In this document: piece after piece, positions 7,179-14,334 of the stretch
How positions within the stretch are numbered: position 1 is the first letter of the stretch
How the letters are laid out: every line of letters starts with the position of its first letter
DNA from: Bacteroidaceae bacterium
Lineage (GTDB): Bacteria > Bacteroidota > Bacteroidia > Bacteroidales > Bacteroidaceae
Assembly (NCBI GenBank): GCA_902362595.1
Contig: CABIXF010000066.1
Coordinates: 1-15,483, forward strand
Reading direction: 5' to 3'
Length of the DNA stretch: 15,483 bases
Translations under genes and position numbers: made by a program
The notes under the pieces: generated by a model
Told to the model about the DNA's origin: nothing
Database searches by the model: none
Seen by the model: only the letters and a program-made list of their open reading frames with translations

Positions 7179-8909
7179 TTATTGGTCCGCTAAATAAAAT
7201 ATCCCCTCAGCTATTTTATCAATGCCTTTTGATGATATTTTATAATGTATCTCTTTGCAATAATATTTTTTGTTGCAAATTAGAAAAATATTATTCAGTT
7301 CATAAATCCTGTCTGCAATGAATTTGAAATGATATTCCAAGGACGTATCAATGGATCTTTTACTTTTGTATATTTGGTTGAACAAACCATTATCTCCATC
7401 TAATATTAAAGAGTATGATGGTAGCTCCAGTATGGATTGTGAACCGGTCATGGTAGTAGGTTTATTTATGAAATAATTATCATGGCATGACATGGGCATC
7501 TTGTCCCAGTACGCTTCTTCGTGCTCCCCTGTACCCTTGTTAAGCGCTACACAGACTCCGTAATATATGCCGACATATAATTTATCAGGGATGTCACCTT
7601 TTACATCTGCGTTGCCATTGATCAGGTCATTGATTGCCTGGCTTTCCGTTTCAGAACGGACTTTTTTTATAGCAGGCCCTATCAAGTAATGGCTGGTCGT
7701 TTTACTGTATATTTCGATTGCATCTACTTGTGCCGGTATAATATCGAAAGAAGTTTTATTTTGACTTGTCGTATCTCCCGCATCTCTCAGCCTGTCTACG
7801 ATTCTTAATCCTTTTACACTTTCATCGTTGATAGTATATTCTGAGACCACGTATTCCAGGTTGTAGTCTGTTGATGTCAGCAGATAGGGGCCTGAAAAAT
7901 ACTGGTCGTAGTTTGTCTTGAAGTCTCTGTACGAATCTTTCTGTTCTATCGTGCAGACTTCGCGTATGCCATCTTTTAGTTTGAGGTAGTTGTAATAGTC
8001 TTCACTCGGAAGATTGTAAGCTACGTTGTCATACGCATACGAATAACTCGTATCGGTGTCATATACTTTCTCCAGTTCATCCTCTATCACCTCATTGATA
8101 AAGATGATACCTGCGTTGTCAAAGTACCGGTCTATGTTCACTATATTGTACACTCCATTTATCGAATCAATGGATACAATGCATTTGAAGAATACTTCTA
8201 TCTGTTCGAGAAATTCGTTGATTGTCCAGTCTGGAAGCAAGTCTCCCGGGTTGCTATTTTTATAAGGGTTAGCTACGAATATACGGCACCAGGTGTCGTT
8301 TTGCTCCAATTCGTTTTTCCCTTTTGTAAACCCCAATTTTTGTAATAAGTTATCAATGTAATATAGCAGATAATATTGTGGAGCGATATTGTTTGCTCGT
8401 GTAAACGTAATATCTGCACCAACTTCTACCATATTCAATATATTGGAGTTCCCATCCTTGTCTATATAGCTGATAATTGGCGTATACACGGCCTTGTGGG
8501 CAGGATAACTCCCGAAGAGGGTATTAATAGCCTCACTGGGTAATATTGACATTCCATCAAAAGGGAGTTGTCTTATACAGCTATCACCACCTTCATAATT
8601 CAGCTGCGAGTTACCGGCTATAATCTGAATCTTTGCTGTATAGGATTCTATTGAAAGTATTACCTCAATGCCATTAATCGCACACAGTCCGTTCACAATC
8701 AGCATAGCCTTGCGGTTTTTTATGCGGGTGGTTACATCTAATCGGTTGATATTTTTGTATATCTCACGATTGGCAGGGTCTCGCAAGTCTATTTCAATAT
8801 CATAGGTATACGAGCCAACTCTGGTAAAGTATGGATTTTCTGTGACAAGCTCGAGTTCAAATTCACTCGGTAACTTCACTTCTTTAGAATCGATAAACAG
8901 CTGTGTCAT
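7179..8909 (-). CDS. Phage tail or tail-tip protein downstream of the tape measure
   Basis: I do not recognise a named domain in this 576-residue protein. Its place directly after the tape measure gene, with a 4-nt overlap (ATGA), is where siphoviruses encode distal tail or tail-tip proteins, so a structural role in the tail tip or baseplate is likely. The N-terminal part (about 1-110) is rich in beta-strand pattern, with TENPYFTRVGSYTYDIEIDL at 24-43, which resembles a beta-sandwich hub domain. Many Tyr, Asp and Asn residues and few lysines in blocks are consistent with a virion protein. There is no signal peptide or membrane segment. It is the last gene of the late operon before the integrase, so usual downstream tail-fibre genes are missing from this position; a tail-fibre fragment is found instead at the right end of the window. 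Composition is AT-rich. Confidence 0.7.
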   Translation of the reverse strand: MTQLFIDSKEVKLPSEFELELVTENPYFTRVGSYTYDIEIDLRDPANREIYKNINRLDVTTRIKNRKAMLIVNGLCAINGIEVILSIESYTAKIQIIAGNSQLNYEGGDSCIRQLPFDGMSILPSEAINTLFGSYPAHKAVYTPIISYIDKDGNSNILNMVEVGADITFTRANNIAPQYYLLYYIDNLLQKLGFTKGKNELEQNDTWCRIFVANPYKNSNPGDLLPDWTINEFLEQIEVFFKCIVSIDSINGVYNIVNIDRYFDNAGIIFINEVIEDELEKVYDTDTSYSYAYDNVAYNLPSEDYYNYLKLKDGIREVCTIEQKDSYRDFKTNYDQYFSGPYLLTSTDYNLEYVVSEYTINDESVKGLRIVDRLRDAGDTTSQNKTSFDIIPAQVDAIEIYSKTTSHYLIGPAIKKVRSETESQAINDLINGNADVKGDIPDKLYVGIYYGVCVALNKGTGEHEEAYWDKMPMSCHDNYFINKPTTMTGSQSILELPSYSLILDGDNGLFNQIYKSKRSIDTSLEYHFKFIADRIYELNNIFLICNKKYYCKEIHYKISSKGIDKIAEGIFYLADQ

Positions 8910-11900
8910 GATTTTATTGTTCGTGTAACGTTTTTCTTCATTTTTTCTACTAACTGTTGCGCTTCATTTACGCCCATTTTACCAGTCGCTTTAGTATAGG
9001 TAAATATCGGCTCGTTTAATCTTTTGAGAAGTTTCTCCATGCATTTCATATTTTGCAGCATGACTGCCGTTGATTCCTGGCTGGATGATTCGGCAGTCTG
9101 ATAGTAGTTGTTTGTTGTCATTCTATTGGTAGGTGATAATACGGCTGATACGTCTTTTGCAGTCAGGCTGCCGATGGTATTGTTTCGCTGTGCCTGGTCT
9201 ATCAGGTCAAGAACCGGATGGATAGCTGGATTCTGGACGGCGTAACGGTTGGCCACAAATTCTCCGGCATGGACTATTCCTTTGGGTTCGTCATGTCTTC
9301 CGGAGCCGGTGTAGCCACCTTCTTCAAACCCATTTATTACAGCCTTTGCCGTTTGGAAGGCTGCAGTGATTAATGCAATTTCAGCTGCAGCTTTAGCTAG
9401 TCCGATGAAACCTAGGGTTGCAATATTTTTCATTTGCGTTTCAGCTATGTATGCAATCATCATTTTTTGAAGGCTGTCCAGGATTATTTCCAAGGTTGCT
9501 TTCATGAAGTCACCCAAGGACGTTTCGGAGTCTGTCAGCATTTCTGCGAATGCTTCGCCAAACTGCTGACCTATATTCTGTGCGAAGGATAGCTGTTCTC
9601 TTATCTTTCGCTGATTTTCTTCATAATTCTTACGGGATTTTTCAAGGCTCGCCTGTTGTTTTTTGTCAATAATCTCAGCTTTCTTTTCTTCGGAAATTTC
9701 AGAAGAAGAAAGTACCTGGTCGTAATATTCATTCTGAATATCGAGTAGCTGCTGACGGTATTCCTGTTCTGATGAAAGTCCGGCATAATGCTTCTGTGTC
9801 ACACTTTCAATCTCCAGCTGGTACTGTTTCTCTAGGCGGGTAAAGGCTTCTTCAGATGCTTTGTTGGCATCTTCTTCATCCAGCTTGTTGCATTCTTCTT
9901 TGTACTTGATTCGTGCTTCGAGAATTTTCTGTTCAATCTGCTGTCGTTTCTCCGGTTCCAGTCCGGCGATTGCCATCATGTTCTCAAGGTGACGCATCTC
10001 CAGGTCTTCCATGAAACGGGTGTATTCCTGCTGTGTCATCTCATCGCTGGCCAGATAGGTGCGTTTCAAATCGGCCAGTTCATCGTAATAACGCTTGTTT
10101 TCTGCGGTGGACGCAATCTCTGTCGTAGATGGTTTGTTATCTGTCCGAGTTGTTGTTATATCTGTATTAGTATTACCATTTTTATCTGGAGTTACGATTA
10201 TTTCGTCTAATTGATTGACAGCTTTCTGATTTTCTTTGGTCTTGACGATTAAAGCACTAAATTTATTCTCTATTTCTGCGATACGATCATAATCATTTTT
10301 TACTATAGATACATAATCTTTTATAGCATCTTTAGCGTCTGACAAGTCATAGAGTTTTAATGAATTGCCATACTTCTTATATAATGATTTGGACACGGCA
10401 TCTGCAATCTGTTTTTCCGTATATCCTTTTTTTACCATATCATCTACATAGCCTATAACTACATTTCTGATATTATCAGTTGTAGATGAAGTTAGTCTAC
10501 GTGATAAAATGCCTTGAAACTCAGCCATGGAATCGGCTCTATCTTCAAGGGACTTATTTGTTATGTCTGATTTTCTCTTTTCTATTTCTTCTAAGGCTAA
10601 TTTATTCTGTATGGCTACAGAAACGTCTTTATAGGCTTTTGCTATATCACGAACAGAGTCTTTTTCTGAAAGAAGATTATCCAAATAACCACCATATTTG
10701 TCATTGAATTCTTTTATAAGCTCGATTCTGCGTCTGCTACCTTCATTGGTATTTCTGATTGCATCGTAAAGTTTGTAAAGCTCCGTTTGTTGTTGTGTGT
10801 TGTTTGTAGAAAAATTTTTGAAGGCCTTGTCTGCGTCACTTGTATAAGTTATTAACTTATATATACCAAATCCCAACGCTGTTACTGCTGTCGATATGGC
10901 TGCGAAAGGATTAAGTTTTAGGGTAGTGAAGAACATCTTCAATGCTGCTACAGAAAGTCTTATAGAAGTTGTAAGATTGGACATTCTCGTGGTTAGCAAG
11001 AACATTGCAGAAGCCTGCAGATATGAAGCTGCTGTCACTGCTTTGCTCCATGTTACTTTGGCCTTATCTACTATAATACTTGCAGCTTTTGCATCTTTAA
11101 ACTTCTCTTCCCATAATGTAGCCAGTTTTAGAGCTGCCATATATGTGCCTAAACTTCCAACTGTTAGTATAATGAGATCTTTGTATTTGATAAACCAGTC
11201 AATCAGGGTGGGGAGGGACACGATGATTTTCGTAGTCCAGCCGGTAAACAGTGACAACGACGGATTGAGCCGCTCCATCAGTTCGATGCCGGCCTCCTTG
11301 ATGCTGTTGCGGTACTGTGCCATCTTCGCCTCGTTGGTGTCGGAGTTGATGGCTGCTTGTTCCATGGCGATGTTGGTATCCGTGACAGCTTCTGTGTATT
11401 GTCGTACCTTATCGGCATTGTCTATCAGGATGGTGGCAGCCGAGTAGGCTTCCTCACCAAACATGGTTTGGATCTGTGCAGCTGTCAGTGACTTTTTGTT
11501 CAGGTTCTCGAGCGCAGTCTGCAAGCCAACCACTTTCGGATTGGTTTCGTCCGGCCCCGTCTGCAGTACCAGGAAGAACTTGCGTAGTGCGGTACCGGCC
11601 GGCTCTGCCTCCAGTCCTTTTTCTGCCAGCATCTGGATGGTACCCTGCAGCTGCTCGATGCTCACTCCGGCACCGGAGGCGGCTACACCCGCATTCTTGA
11701 TGGATGCAGCCTGAGCGGAAACATCGGCTGCACCTTCTTTGGAACCGGCGGCCAGTACATTCACATAGCGAGCGGCCTGGTCGGCTGATTCTCCGTACAT
11801 ATTGAGGGATACGGTGGTGGCTGTCACGGCATCCTTCAGGTCGATTTTAGCGGCAGCGGCCAGTCGCATGGCTTCGATGGTGACGGCGTTCAGGGCTTCT

Positions 11901-12619
11901 TTATCTTTTAGCAGCTCCGGTTTCTTGGAACCGATAAGCATGTACGCCTGAAGGATTTCGTCTGATGACTGACGGATGCGCAGACCGGATTCGTCCATGG
12001 TCGTGGATAGCTTCTCGGCCTGTTCTGTAAGCCACTGGATGGATGAGTCGTCCAACCCGGTTAATGCCTTCAGTTCTGCCTGAGAGGACTCCTTTGAGTC
12101 GCGGTTGTTGCGAAGGGTATTCAGGGCCATAGACACACCTGTAATGGTGGCTGCACCCGTCGCCAACAAGCCGCCCCATTTCGCAAAACCATTGTTGAAA
12201 CGGGACAACCAGCCTTCAGTCTCCTGTACTTCCGTTTTTATCTTTTGAAGCTCAGCTGTTACCAGCTTGGCCTGCTGCTGGTAGTATTTCCACTCGGCAG
12301 ACCCTCGTTTAATGTAACCGCTATTCAGCTGGCGATTGATGGCTGTCAGTGTGGCGCGAAGTTCTTTTGGGGTTGCTTTGTCGAGGTTATTCATTACCTC
12401 GGTAAGTGCCGTAGTGTCTTTTTTCAGTGTCTTAATCTGGGCTTCTGTCTTGCGAAGTTCAGAAGTGACCTGTTTGATTTTAGATGTGTCACCAGCCTGG
12501 TAAGCATCTGCAAGTTCTTTTTTTAACCCGGAAGCTATCGTTTCCAGATTTTTGAGCTCCTGCTTTGCTTCTTCACCGTTTACGCGGACCTCGACGGTTG
12601 CTACCTGGTCTATAGCCAT
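8906..12619 (-). CDS. Phage tail tape measure protein
   Basis: The 1237-residue protein sets tail length and is carried inside the tail tube, ready to assist DNA passage through the host envelope. Residues 1-135 form a coiled coil rich in Lys, Glu and Gln. A hydrophobic stretch near 147-165 leads to the TP901-type core (about 175-450), with Ala/Gly-rich helices such as DVSAQAASIKNAGVAASGAG. Further hydrophobic stretches lie near 485-600, and a long Glu/Lys/Gln-rich coiled coil covers about 850-1030. Near the C-terminus (about 1097-1130) is the typical tape measure motif with EEGGYTG and GIVHAGEFVANR. The start lies 1 nt after the preceding stop codon and the end overlaps the next gene by 4 nt. 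GC content differs sharply inside the gene: about 57% in sampled stretches of the core region but about 23-32% around residues 700-785, suggesting a mosaic origin. Confidence 0.92.
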   Translation of the reverse strand: MAIDQVATVEVRVNGEEAKQELKNLETIASGLKKELADAYQAGDTSKIKQVTSELRKTEAQIKTLKKDTTALTEVMNNLDKATPKELRATLTAINRQLNSGYIKRGSAEWKYYQQQAKLVTAELQKIKTEVQETEGWLSRFNNGFAKWGGLLATGAATITGVSMALNTLRNNRDSKESSQAELKALTGLDDSSIQWLTEQAEKLSTTMDESGLRIRQSSDEILQAYMLIGSKKPELLKDKEALNAVTIEAMRLAAAAKIDLKDAVTATTVSLNMYGESADQAARYVNVLAAGSKEGAADVSAQAASIKNAGVAASGAGVSIEQLQGTIQMLAEKGLEAEPAGTALRKFFLVLQTGPDETNPKVVGLQTALENLNKKSLTAAQIQTMFGEEAYSAATILIDNADKVRQYTEAVTDTNIAMEQAAINSDTNEAKMAQYRNSIKEAGIELMERLNPSLSLFTGWTTKIIVSLPTLIDWFIKYKDLIILTVGSLGTYMAALKLATLWEEKFKDAKAASIIVDKAKVTWSKAVTAASYLQASAMFLLTTRMSNLTTSIRLSVAALKMFFTTLKLNPFAAISTAVTALGFGIYKLITYTSDADKAFKNFSTNNTQQQTELYKLYDAIRNTNEGSRRRIELIKEFNDKYGGYLDNLLSEKDSVRDIAKAYKDVSVAIQNKLALEEIEKRKSDITNKSLEDRADSMAEFQGILSRRLTSSTTDNIRNVVIGYVDDMVKKGYTEKQIADAVSKSLYKKYGNSLKLYDLSDAKDAIKDYVSIVKNDYDRIAEIENKFSALIVKTKENQKAVNQLDEIIVTPDKNGNTNTDITTTRTDNKPSTTEIASTAENKRYYDELADLKRTYLASDEMTQQEYTRFMEDLEMRHLENMMAIAGLEPEKRQQIEQKILEARIKYKEECNKLDEEDANKASEEAFTRLEKQYQLEIESVTQKHYAGLSSEQEYRQQLLDIQNEYYDQVLSSSEISEEKKAEIIDKKQQASLEKSRKNYEENQRKIREQLSFAQNIGQQFGEAFAEMLTDSETSLGDFMKATLEIILDSLQKMMIAYIAETQMKNIATLGFIGLAKAAAEIALITAAFQTAKAVINGFEEGGYTGSGRHDEPKGIVHAGEFVANRYAVQNPAIHPVLDLIDQAQRNNTIGSLTAKDVSAVLSPTNRMTTNNYYQTAESSSQESTAVMLQNMKCMEKLLKRLNEPIFTYTKATGKMGVNEAQQLVEKMKKNVTRTIKS

Positions 12620-12620
12620 A

Positions 12621-13088
12621 TTATTTCTTGTTTAAGATTACACGAATTTTGTACACAGCAAACAGCACGAAGAGAATAAGTACTACGATGGTGAATACCA
12701 TACAGAACTTTTGCCATGTAGAAAGTTTCTTTTCCACTTCAACCTTCTGCTCTGATTTTTGAATAATCGTACTGTCTTTTCCTGGAATAAATATCGTATC
12801 TGAAGGAACCTTGAAATTTGCCATCAGGTTGCCGATTGAATCCAGTTGAAATTGTAGACGTGCGTTTTCTGACTGTGCCATGTCTAACCAGGAAAGTACG
12901 ACACGACCATTTGAGTCACATTCCAGTAAGGCTCGGATGGATGCGGAGTCAGCTGGCTTGAAAACAGGTATCAGCTTGTCGTGTACGATGATTTGTGTAT
13001 GCTCTGAAGCGAGGTGCTTCCCGGTTTCACAACTGAAAAGCACCGTACTGAAGATAATTATGAAGAAAAGTATATTCAATGATTTCAT
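12621..13088 (-). CDS. Lipoprotein with C-terminal membrane segment, candidate unimolecular spanin
   Basis: I place the start at the ATG at 13088, because it overlaps the endolysin stop (ATGA) and opens a signal peptide. A longer frame from 13172 would add a basic, unlikely leader. The 155-residue protein begins MKSLNILFFIIIFSTVLFSC, a lipoprotein signal with Cys20 as the lipidation site. A periplasmic stretch of about 105 residues follows, and a single membrane segment (about 128-147) ends in the basic tail KIRVILNKK, which predicts a cytoplasmic C-terminus. A lipid anchor at one end and an inner-membrane anchor at the other is the topology of unimolecular spanins such as phage T1 gp11, which join or fuse inner and outer membranes at the last step of lysis. 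Position right after the endolysin agrees. No sequence similarity to T1 gp11 is claimed. It could instead be an unrelated membrane lipoprotein. Confidence 0.7.
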   Translation of the reverse strand: MKSLNILFFIIIFSTVLFSCETGKHLASEHTQIIVHDKLIPVFKPADSASIRALLECDSNGRVVLSWLDMAQSENARLQFQLDSIGNLMANFKVPSDTIFIPGKDSTIIQKSEQKVEVEKKLSTWQKFCMVFTIVVLILFVLFAVYKIRVILNKK

Positions 13089-13498
13089 AGCAGCTCCCAT
13101 CCTTTTTCTACGTCTTCCATTACAGCTGCTACTCCGTTTTCCACTTGTGAGATAGCGGCAGCGAAGGCACACATGGTTGTCTTATCCTCCACATCAGGAA
13201 CGTAGGTTGTCGGGACCTGCATTTCCTGGCATACACGTGAAATATAGCCGGATGTGTTGTTTTCTGTTCTGGGTGCCCACCGGCTGATGAAATCGGCAAT
13301 CGTCTGGCAACCGTACTTCAGTCGGTAGTTCTGCAGCAGCTTGATTAATGCCCGATAACCGTGGGCCATGTCTTCGAATTCTTCGAAGGTCTTGTCTTGT
13401 TTTTTAGATGCAGGAACCTCCCCCTGCCAGTCGGTTGTATCTGAGTTGCGGATGTTGCCTGGGTTGTTATTACGCAGGCCACGTGGTTGTGTTGTCAT
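13085..13498 (-). CDS. Endolysin-like peptidoglycan hydrolase (P5-type)
   Basis: The 137-residue protein opens with RGLRNNNPGNIR (6-17), the hallmark of a family of phage lytic enzymes and virion proteins that includes the PM2 P5 type and acts on the glycan strands of peptidoglycan. It continues with FEEFEDMAHGYRALIKLLQNY (38-58), SRWAPRTENNTSGYI (70-84) and AFAAAISQVENG (112-123), in the order usual for the family. There is no signal peptide, so export should depend on a holin, in line with the holin-like gene two genes upstream. Its stop overlaps the start of the spanin-like gene by 4 nt. The catalytic residue is not certain, but Glu39, Glu40 and Glu42 are candidates. The alternative is a virion-bound lysozyme used at infection. 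Confidence 0.8.
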   Translation of the reverse strand: MTTQPRGLRNNNPGNIRNSDTTDWQGEVPASKKQDKTFEEFEDMAHGYRALIKLLQNYRLKYGCQTIADFISRWAPRTENNTSGYISRVCQEMQVPTTYVPDVEDKTTMCAFAAAISQVENGVAAVMEDVEKGWELL

Positions 13499-13515
13499 AA
13501 AAACTTTTTTTATAG

Positions 13516-13908
13516 TTAATAATCATTTGGCGGTTGTCTTTTCCCGCATCCTCTTACATCACATCTTTTTACAATCAGCTTTTGATTTTCCAATTCCAGT
13601 GTCGTATTTTTCTCCATGAGCTCGCGAATTCGCAGGCGGTCTTCATTCTTTTCCGCATAAAGCTGGTCTATTTTTTTGTCCTGTTCCTGTACTTTCGCTT
13701 CTTTTTTTTCATAAAGTTCTTTCCATTCTGCTGCATAACTGGTAATGTTGTCCGTTTCGGCTTTACGAGCAATAGCTTCTTCCTTTCGAGCAGTTGCTTC
13801 CTCTTTTCTACGTCGTGCGTCATGAAACATGAATACTCCTATTAGCGGAAGGAATATTGAAGAAAGGATGCTGCTGATTGTATTAACGATATCATTTAAA
13901 AACTCCAT
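13516..13908 (-). CDS. Membrane-anchored coiled-coil phage protein with C-terminal Cys pair
   Basis: The 130-residue protein has one N-terminal membrane segment (about 9-29), a basic stretch with a repeated ARKEEA unit (about 31-50), a long coiled coil (about 51-112) and a short tail with the motif CDVRGCGKRQPP. I recognise no named family. Its plan, one membrane anchor followed by a coiled coil, resembles inner-membrane spanins of the Rz type, and it lies between holin-like and endolysin-like genes. The many positive charges immediately after the membrane segment, however, favour a cytoplasmic C-terminus by the positive-inside rule, which would argue against a spanin. It overlaps the upstream holin-like gene by 17 nt and lies 17 nt before the endolysin gene. 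A holin regulator is another possibility. Confidence 0.75.
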   Translation of the reverse strand: MEFLNDIVNTISSILSSIFLPLIGVFMFHDARRRKEEATARKEEAIARKAETDNITSYAAEWKELYEKKEAKVQEQDKKIDQLYAEKNEDRLRIRELMEKNTTLELENQKLIVKRCDVRGCGKRQPPNDY

Positions 13909-14194
13909 ATAGGTAAATAATCAGAACCGCAATCATAGGAAGGAGTACTCCGGCTAAAATGTCCAGCCAGTCCCACTTTCCACCAATGCTTTTTTGAATA
14001 TATTCTACTGCACACATAGCAACAAATACGCATATTGCACCAGTTAATGTAGCTTGTAGGATAGTCATGGTGGTGAGAAGAAGGACTGATCCAATCCAAA
14101 TGATAAAAATAATGATACCTGCTTTGAGGTGTTTCGGGCGGTTACTAATCTTCAGCCACTCGAACAGATTCGATAAATTCGTCATACTTTTCAT
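13892..14194 (-). CDS. Putative holin
   Basis: The 100-residue protein has three hydrophobic segments (about 25-45, 47-63 and 76-97), separated by a short loop containing YIQKSIGGKWDWLD, and a very short C-terminal tail. Size, membrane topology and place at the head of the lysis genes fit a class I-like holin, which would form lesions in the inner membrane and let the endolysin out. An alternative in-frame start lies 9 nt downstream (ATG at 14185, giving MTNLSNLF); no ribosome binding site decides between them, and two starts close together are known for holin/antiholin pairs. A 15-bp palindrome overlaps the first ATG. No named family can be assigned with confidence from sequence alone. Confidence 0.65.
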   Translation of the reverse strand: MKSMTNLSNLFEWLKISNRPKHLKAGIIIFIIWIGSVLLLTTMTILQATLTGAICVFVAMCAVEYIQKSIGGKWDWLDILAGVLLPMIAVLIIYLYGVFK

Positions 14195-14208
14195 TGATTG
14201 TCAATCAA
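14194..14208. repeat. 15-bp palindrome over the holin start codon
   Basis: TTGATTGTCAATCAA is a perfect inverted repeat with 7-bp arms and a central T. It overlaps the first holin ATG and the candidate -7 element, so it could be an operator or a small hairpin that limits translation from the first start. Confidence 0.55.
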
Positions 14209-14213
14209 AATTA
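14206..14213 (-). promoter_or_regulatory. Candidate -7 element for the late operon
   Basis: On the minus strand TAATTTTG matches TAnnTTTG, 12 nt before the first holin ATG. The upstream T-run near 14232-14236 is at about the right distance for a -33 element but is not TTTG. If used, the leader would be very short, which would favour the second start codon at 14185. Confidence 0.35.
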
Positions 14214-14248
14214 TGAAGTTTTCGTGGTGGGTAAAAAGACATAATAAA

Positions 14249-14303
14249 GTAGAAAATGGGTAGAAAAGGACAACTAGTAGTCCTATTTCTACCTATTTTC
14301 TAC
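14249..14303. repeat. 55-bp near-perfect palindrome, possible bidirectional terminator
   Basis: The left arm (14249-14271) starts GTAGAAAATGGGTAGAAA and the right arm (14280-14303) ends CTACCTATTTTCTAC; they pair almost fully, with one G-U/A difference and one extra base. The centre, GGACAACTAGTAGTCC, is itself almost palindromic. Within each arm the unit GTAGAAAA is repeated in tandem. On the minus strand the stem is followed by TTTATTATGTCTTTTT, so it could terminate leftward transcription coming from the tail-fibre region. A protein-binding role is also possible. Confidence 0.7.
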
Positions 14304-14334
14304 CGAATCTTGAATACTGCACGTAATTCCTTGA

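Noticed and set aside
10896..11447. Plus-strand open frame inside the tape measure gene
   Set aside because: Antisense to the coding helices of the tape measure protein; no independent support.
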